From Stenopsyche tienmushanensis (Eukaryota > Arthropoda > Insecta > Trichoptera > Stenopsychidae): a DNA stretch of 64,000 nucleotides. The translations under genes and the position numbers were made by a program. This document shows, in pieces, positions 57,201 to 64,000 of the stretch (the stretch's first letter is position 1; each line of letters begins with the position of its first letter). The stretch spans positions 372,001-436,000 of the forward strand of contig WACJ01000058.1 in the NCBI GenBank assembly GCA_008973525.1. Reading direction: 5' to 3'. The notes under the pieces were generated by a model. That model did no database searches. It was not told the origin of the DNA and saw only the letters and a list, made by a program, of their open reading frames with translations.

Positions 57201-60200
57201 AGGTAATACAAATAAAGTGAGTGGTGTGACGTCTGCTGTCACTGGAAGTGGTTCAGTAGTTTCCTCTTCTGGCCCCAGTGGAAACTGGGGCACACCTGGT
57301 CCTAACCCGAGTATACCTGCATCGTCTCAACCCAACAATAGTTCCCAGGCCATACCTCCAGTGCAAGGTATTTTTGAATTAAATATCATGACTATTAAAC
57401 AACAGTAATAATATGAATATTGTTTAAGGAAAATCTGAGAAATCAAATGAATTTAATGTATTTTTTTGTTCAGCAGCTAGCAGTGGCGGAAACAACTCTC
57501 CTAGTGCAAACGGTTCCGGAGCAGTTCCTGTTCCTCCAAACGGTTCTGGTAGTGTTGTCACAGGTACTCCTGCACCTCCCACGACAGCCAAGGCACAGCT
57601 CGAACAACTCAACACGATGAGAGAAGCTCTTTTTAGTCAAGATGGTTGGGGCGGGGTAAAAAATTATGATATATTATTAAAAGATGTTATTTAATCGTTA
57701 GATTCAATTTACACAATTCATATAAATATTGGACATGTCATAAATATTATTTGCATTTTTATAAGACTAAGATATTAAATAAGATTTTTTTTTTATAGCA
57801 ACATGTAAATCAAGATACAAATTGGGATGTTCCCACATCTCCTGAACCAGGCGTTAAATTAGACCAACAAGGAGGTCCTCCTGTCTGGAAACCAAATATC
57901 AATAATGGTAATATGGATTTTCTAATTGTATGCATATATGTGTGAATAATAATATTTTTTTATTTATTAATTGAGTTAAGGCTGAATCAGTCCAGTTAAT
58001 ATTAATAAAACTATATTTGAATAACGCTTATTTTTTATTTAATGTTCGATTATAGGTACAGATTTATGGGAAGCCAATTTACGAAATGGTGGACAACCAC
58101 CACCGCAACCGGTAGCTAAAACCCCATGGGGGCATACACCGACGACTAATATTGGCGGCACTTGGGGTGAAGATGATGATACTTCTGAAACCAATAATGT
58201 TTGGACTGGTCCGCCGCCTCCACAACAATGGGGGGGACCACCGCAACAGCCTCCTCATTGGAGTACTGCTGGCAAGAAAGATGATTGGGGCGGATGGGGA
58301 GAACCGCATCGTCCTGACATACATCGTCCAGACATGCACGCTCGTGATTTGAGACCGCCAGCTCCCGATCATCGTGACATGAGAGCTATGATGAATATGG
58401 ACGGACGCGGAGACATGCGAGGAGATCCTCGTGGCATTTCGGGCCGTCTCAACGGAACACCGGACATGTGGGGACAGCACCACATGCCTCATGGTATGCA
58501 AGCTCCAAATAAAATGATGCCACCCAATGTTGGAAACGGTGTCAACCAGTGGGGGGCTCAAGGGCCCAAAGACATGGGTATGACAAAATCTGTTTCCGGT
58601 TGGGAGGAACCTTCGCCTCCAGCAGCGCGTAGAAACATGCCTAATTTTGACGACGGTACATCTCTGTGGGGTCAACAGCGTGGAGGTGCAGTAGGTGTTG
58701 CACCATGGAAAGAAATGTCTGGTGGAATGGGACGCGGTCCTATGCAAGGTCCTCCCATTATTCCACCTAACCGTATGCCCGGTGTAGCACCGAATCCCAT
58801 GAAGCCTGATCCCATGTGGGGAGGACATCCCCATAGAAATGGTGCATGGGAAGATAATTCTGGTCATTCCGGTAATTGGGATAAAGATACAGTGAATTGG
58901 AACGACGGTTCCATGAACCAAGCCGGTGGATGGGTTGGACCGAAAGCCAAACCGATGGGGGCTCCAGGCGGATCCTGGGACTCTGAAATAGGCGATTGGG
59001 GTGGACCTAAGCCACCAGCCGGTAGTTCTGCGAAACTTCTCCCGAAAGACATGATTTGGAACAGCAAACAATTCAGGTCGCTCGTTGATATGGGCTATAA
59101 AAAAGATGATGTTGAACTGGCTTTGCGTAATAGAGACATGAATACTGATGACGCATTGGATCTCTTGAGTCAAATGAGAGGAGGTGGCGTTATGGATACA
59201 TGGAGACGTCACGAAGACCATCCCGGAGGTCCACCATTCGATCATCAACAACAGTATCCTGCTCCACCTAGGCACCAACCTCCTTCCTTCCCACCGCCAC
59301 AACAGCCGCCAAATGTGCCTTTCCCTCAACCAGGTCAAGGAATAGGTTCAATAAGTAACATTTCCCCTGCTATTGTTCAGAAAATTTTGAACCAACCGAC
59401 ATCTCAGCCTCCACCGCCATTCAATCAACAGAATAAGTAAGCCGGCTTTATTTAACGCATACATAAGTCAGTTCGTTCATCTCGATGCAACACTTACATA
59501 TTGTATTTTTACAGTCAATCTGGCGGAGGTGGACAGCCGAGCACCGCTCAGCTGCGTATGCTCGTGCAACAGATTCAAATGGCCGTATCAGCGGGTTACT
59601 TGAATCATCAGATTTTGAATCAACCTCTTGCACCACAAACTTTGGTTTTATTAAATCAACTGCTGCAACAAGTATGCAAATTTTAATTACAAAAAATAGT
59701 TTTTTGTGTTGGTGTGCAGACTATGCGTATGAATATTTATCTTTTTTTTTCCTTTTAGATTAAACTGTTACAGCAACTCGTCTCTCAGCATAATGCGATG
59801 CAAAACTCACTGAGTGGTAAAAATACGACTGTGAATCTTCATATCAATGTTCAAATTACCAAAGCAAAACAGCAGATAGCAAATTTGCAGGTATTTCTTC
59901 ATATTATTTGTATAGAACTGTCAGATTATGAAATAAATTTATTTAAAAAGTATTTTTTTTATAAATTTGACATTTATCAACATAAATGTTGTTCATGATT
60001 ATAAACTGGATCCAACTCCTGAGATGTATTGATGTCACATAATATTTTATGATGGTTTAGATGTATTAATTAGATTTATAATTTTGAGTTCTTTTGATTT
60101 AATGCTTTTTTTTCTTTCTTTTCAATGTCCACGTATTCAGAATCAAATAGCTGCACAACAAGCAATATATGTGAAACAACAAGCAGGCGGCGGAAGTGGC

Positions 60201-63200
60201 AACGCGTCTTCATCAGGCGGCGGAGATTCCTTCTATAAGCCTCAAGATCCTTTAGCACAAATTCCCCAACTTCAAAACAACTTTAATGACCTGACTTTAA
60301 ACAAAGATCCTCCGAGTGTATGTATCAAATACTTTTTTTTAATTATCTTTTGCGAGATAGTTAATGATTATTTATAGATTAAAAAAATATATTAATTTCA
60401 CAGGCTTATGGCAGTAATACCGGACAGCAATCTCGATTGAACCAATGGAAACTACCTTCTCTGGAAAAAGAGGAAGGTTCTGAATTCAGTAGAGCTCCAG
60501 GAACAACTACAAAACCAACTGCTAGTCCTCAGCTGAATCCATTAGCCTTGCAACCTGATAGGTCAGTGGATTTTAGTTTTTAATTAATGTTATTTCCGTT
60601 TTATGTTTTTATTTCTTTTTATTTAATCAATATATATTTTAGCACATGGTCTACTGGACGGTCTGTAAATGATGGTTGGCCACCAACTGATGCATCCGAT
60701 TTACCCGACGGTAAGGAATCATGGCCATCCAATCAACCTCCTCAAGCATCGACATACACTGATTTAGTCCCAGAATTTGAGCCTGGGAAACCATGGAAGG
60801 TCTGAATTGTTTTTACACCATTTTTGTTAATCATTTTATTTTGTTAAAATGTATTTTATCCAAAAACGAAACAATGTGTTTTATATACACCCTCGTTTGT
60901 AGGGTAACCAGATGAAAAACATTGAAGATGATCCTGCCATTACTCCCGGCTCTGTTGTTCGTTCGCCGTTGTCTCTCGCAGCTATAAAAGACACTGATAT
61001 ATTCGGTTCTGGAAATCAAGGCAAAGCATCTCCTACGACACCATCGGAAAGATCGCTTTCATCCAGCACATGGAGCTATCCTCCTCCTGCTTCCACGCCG
61101 AGTTCCTTTAATATCGCTAAAGGTGCAGGATCGAAATCTTCATGGGGAGATACTCCTACTTCTGCCTCGTCGGAATTGTGGAGCTCTAGCACATCCATGC
61201 CCAAATCCAGAGGACAGCTCCCCTCTTCTACTTCCAAACCAGGATCGTCGTGGGTAGGCGGCGCGTCTCAAACACAACGCTCGTCGACTTATTCTCAACA
61301 ACCTAATTGGCAATCTACTTGGCTGCTTCTAAAGAATCTAACAGCTCAGGTATTTTTTTCTCTTTAGATTAATTAAGCTTAATTGTTTATTGTTATAATT
61401 ACTCGGTACTCGCATTTATAGGTATTTTAATAAATGTATTCAGACTATTTGTAATCTGCGGGCAGTGTGTCTTCCGCGTTAAATAATTGTACATTTGACA
61501 TTGATTTCGCTTGTTTATGATGATTTCTAAACTGTTGATGTCATTTTTCATTTCAAACCTAGATGTAATTAACATATTGTGTGCGGGAGACTGATTACAG
61601 TCCTCAGTGCGCCTCTCGTTGAACGCGGGTGACTGTAGTAATCCCAGTCCCTTTGATTTGACACAAAAATATATTAAAGCTGACCGATCTATGGAGATGT
61701 GGTATCATTTTTAAATAGCTTTGAAATATTTTTTTACTTATGACGCGAATACCCCCGCATCATGCGTTATCACTCATCACACCGGACCCGTATATAAAGT
61801 GTTAATCTGCAAACATCACAGTGTTATTTTTTTTTTCTTATAAAACTTTTAAAAGTTCCTCAACAAACTTTGGATTAGTGTAAAATCTGTCGGTGAATAC
61901 ATGGTAACCTTTTATTCCCAGTCATTATCATTTAAAATTTACTTAGGGTGGCTCCTACAGCCCTATAAGAGAGCCCCGGCAATCGACAATGTTTGCCGGG
62001 CCATTTTTGTCTGTTTTGGTCCTCCACACTCCAATTTCCCAGGTCCAGACGTGCGGCGACTTTTTTGACAGCCGAGGTCTTCCGATAGGTCTACTACCAT
62101 TCTGCCCCGAATACAAAATGGTTTGAGAGACTATTAGGCGGCATCTGTGTCACATGGCCTGTCCACTGGAGATGATGGGTTCTGACTTAGCTTGTTATTG
62201 ACGCCTGGCTCGACGAAAGGCTCCGACAGGGCAGTGTTGGAGTAAACTATACTAACAGATCCGGACACACATATCTTCGTCAGCCTCACCAGCTTACTCG
62301 GGATTCCCATCTCGAACATGGTTCTCCAAAGCTTTTCCCGGTTGGCGCAGTCGTATGCCTTTCAAAAGTCTATAAATATGTGGTGGAAATCAACACCATA
62401 TTTTTTTTCGAGAATATTCTCACATCAAATATTTGGTCCACAGTGGACCTGCCCAGTCTGAAACCGCATTGGTACTCCCCGAGAAGTTTGTCTACGATGG
62501 GAGACAGTCGTCCGATCAGAGATGTTGCAAATAATTTGTAACCAATATTCAAAAGGGATATGCCCCTGTAATTGGAGCACAGAAGCCTATTCCTTAGAAT
62601 GGGGCATATTACTGCAGTCCTCCACTCAGAAGGCATGACCCCGCTCTGCCATTGACATCACAAGCCCATATAACCTCTCGAGTAGAGGGCATCCTCCCAA
62701 TTTCACCCTCGTGGCCCTCCCTCCTCAGAGATCACGCAAGTAGGTCTCAAACTCAGTCAGAGGAATGGTTTCAATTTTATTTATCAATGTCGCAGGTTGT
62801 TCCTCCACGAGGCCTTTAAAATCATTTAAAAACTCATGAAAAATAATTAAACTGTCAGATAACTTCACAAATACGAGATGTTCACGGTGATACAATTCGC
62901 CAAAGACTATCGTTTATACCTGCAGCGGACAAAAATATACCTCATTGCAAACATTTCTTTTCACATTCCCGGATACAATTAAATGGCCTATTAATTAATA
63001 GTAAAGCAATATTATTCTTTCTAAAACATTTGCTTCATTCCATGGTTTAAAAAAAATACTAAGATCGTCACAGAATATTTTTAAAAGTATCTGTAAAGAA
63101 ATGTCCACACGCTATGGACACTGGACTATACAAAGGGTTAATTTTCATTAATTAATTTATTTGAAATTTTGTTTAGATTGATGGCTCTACTTTGAAGACG

Positions 63201-63743
63201 CTGTGCGTGCAACATGGACCTCTACAAAGTTTCCATCTCTATCTTAATCAAGGCATAGCTTTGGCGAGATATTCATCCAGAGAAGAAGCCAGCAAGGTAT
63301 GTAATGTTATCTTTTTTTAGATTGTGTATTTCAGATCGAATCGAAATAGGCTAGCACTATAAAAATACATAATGATTATGTGTCGTAGTATTTAATGTAA
63401 ATTGCGTAATCGATGGGTTTTATTTACTTGCTGCTTTCTCCAATGTGAAAATTCCGATGATTTTTAGGCTCAAACCGCATTGAATAATTGCGTATTGGGA
63501 AATACAACAATATTTGCCGAATCTCCGGCAGAGACAGACGTCAATATGATCCTTCAACACTTGGGTCAGGGTGCAGGCGGGAGTCAATGGCGCGGAACCG
63601 GCGGAAAGGGTGCCGGAGGCCCCGCATCGGATACGTGGACATTTAATTCCCTGTGGGATTCGCAACTCGCAGACCAGCGTGCTACTCCCTCGTCTCTCAC
63701 CAATTTTTTGCCTCCAGATCTTCTCGGCGGCGAGTCTATTTAA
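54234..63743 (+). CDS. gw: gawky / GW182 (TNRC6 family) miRNA-silencing protein
   Basis: Coding exons, phases checked: 54234-54260, 54344-54419, 54501-54742, 54827-55991, 56218-56334, 57203-57367, 57474-57655, 57799-57907, 58056-59436, 59515-59671, 59759-59890, 60141-60317, 60404-60561, 60643-60799, 60903-61349, 63177-63296, 63468-63743. They encode about 1,695 residues (about 1,675 if translation starts at the ATG at 54,377). In order: a serine/GC-rich N-terminus; an unmatched AT-rich segment (about 145-370); a GW/WG-rich Argonaute-binding region with about 28 Trp motifs (about 470-1,020; [43 protein letters not shown]); a UBA-like domain (about 1,030-1,069); a Q-rich stretch; a PAM2-like EFSRAPG; the silencing region ([20 protein letters not shown]); an RRM (about 1,553-1,628; [19 protein letters not shown]); and a conserved LLGGESI tail. 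The protein links Argonaute to PABP and deadenylases in P-bodies. Confidence 0.95.
61960..62700 (-). mobile_element. LINE reverse transcriptase relic in the last long gawky intron
   Basis: Minus strand 62,636-62,400 reads [33 protein letters not shown] and [20 protein letters not shown], conserved RT motifs of RTE-like elements. A further piece (62,319-62,200) reads [20 protein letters not shown] and LSEPF. A frame break separates them and the catalytic aspartates are lost. It is antisense to gawky. Confidence 0.75.
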
Positions 63744-63959
63744 ATTTAACTCCACCACCGTACATATGAAAACTAAACAATTTGATTATGTGATAGTATT
63801 GTTGTGCTTTTTAGAATATAGGTTATTATTGATTATTATATTGATCTTGTTTATAAGGGAAATAACATTCTATTTAAAAATGATAGAAAAAATTATAATT
63901 AATGATGATCGAATCGTGACCAAATTTTATAGTGGCCAATTTAATAGTACCTTTACTAA

Positions 63960-63965
63960 AATAAA
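63960..63965 (+). promoter_or_regulatory. candidate polyadenylation signal of gawky
   Basis: AATAAA about 215 nt past the gawky stop codon and 36 bases before the window edge; other signals may lie beyond the window. Confidence 0.4.
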
Positions 63966-64000
63966 GATAAACGATTGTTTCCTGTTTATAAGATAAGTTT

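Noticed and set aside
58079..59338. 419-codon minus-strand ORF
   Set aside because: It is the antisense shadow of the large gawky exon, which has clear GW182 homology on the plus strand.
1..64000. Bacterial or viral defence system, or symbiont contig
   Set aside because: Spliced animal genes and insect transposons run through the window; no prokaryotic operon organisation or ribosome-binding sites were seen.

Overview
This is animal nuclear DNA, almost certainly from an insect. It is strongly AT-rich, its genes have many GT-AG introns, and it is full of arthropod-type transposon relics (R1- and Jockey-clade LINEs, mariner, pogo/Tigger-like, hAT, piggyBac and Helitron-like). The order cannot be fixed from the sequence. 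A dense CpG island at one gene start in an AT-rich genome would fit Hymenoptera, but that is a guess. No bacterial operon, CRISPR array, rRNA or convincing tRNA gene was seen.

Layout. Positions 1-36,900 form a gene-poor arm: I find no host gene, only truncated transposons and at least three dispersed repeat families in both orientations, separated by unremarkable AT-rich DNA. Positions 36,975-43,256 (minus strand) carry TM9SF4, a nine-exon transmembrane-9 protein gene whose introns hold mariner, Helitron-like and R1-like remnants. Positions 44,939-46,603 (plus) hold an uninterrupted piggyBac-type transposase ORF that lacks the segment normally carrying a catalytic aspartate; this is the best candidate here for an unusual or domesticated gene. 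Next come a Jockey RT fragment and a pogo-like transposase tail. Positions 48,481-49,473 (minus) carry an intronless, GC-rich eIF3 subunit I gene. From about 50.3 kb to 63,743 (plus) lies gawky (GW182/TNRC6), the Argonaute partner in microRNA silencing. Its upstream untranslated exon lies at the edge of a roughly 3.4-kb CpG island, and 16 coding exons were traced splice by splice, plus a short upstream one.

eIF3i and gawky are divergent neighbours with starts about 0.8 kb apart, so a shared or bidirectional promoter region is plausible. One acts in translation initiation and the other in miRNA-mediated repression and decay, so co-regulation is conceivable but not shown. TM9SF4 is a separate endomembrane gene.

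The two most interesting signals are the altered piggyBac-type ORF and a roughly 220-residue AT-rich segment lying in frame inside the N-terminal coding exon of gawky that I cannot match to known GW182 architecture. No undescribed multi-gene system could be supported.
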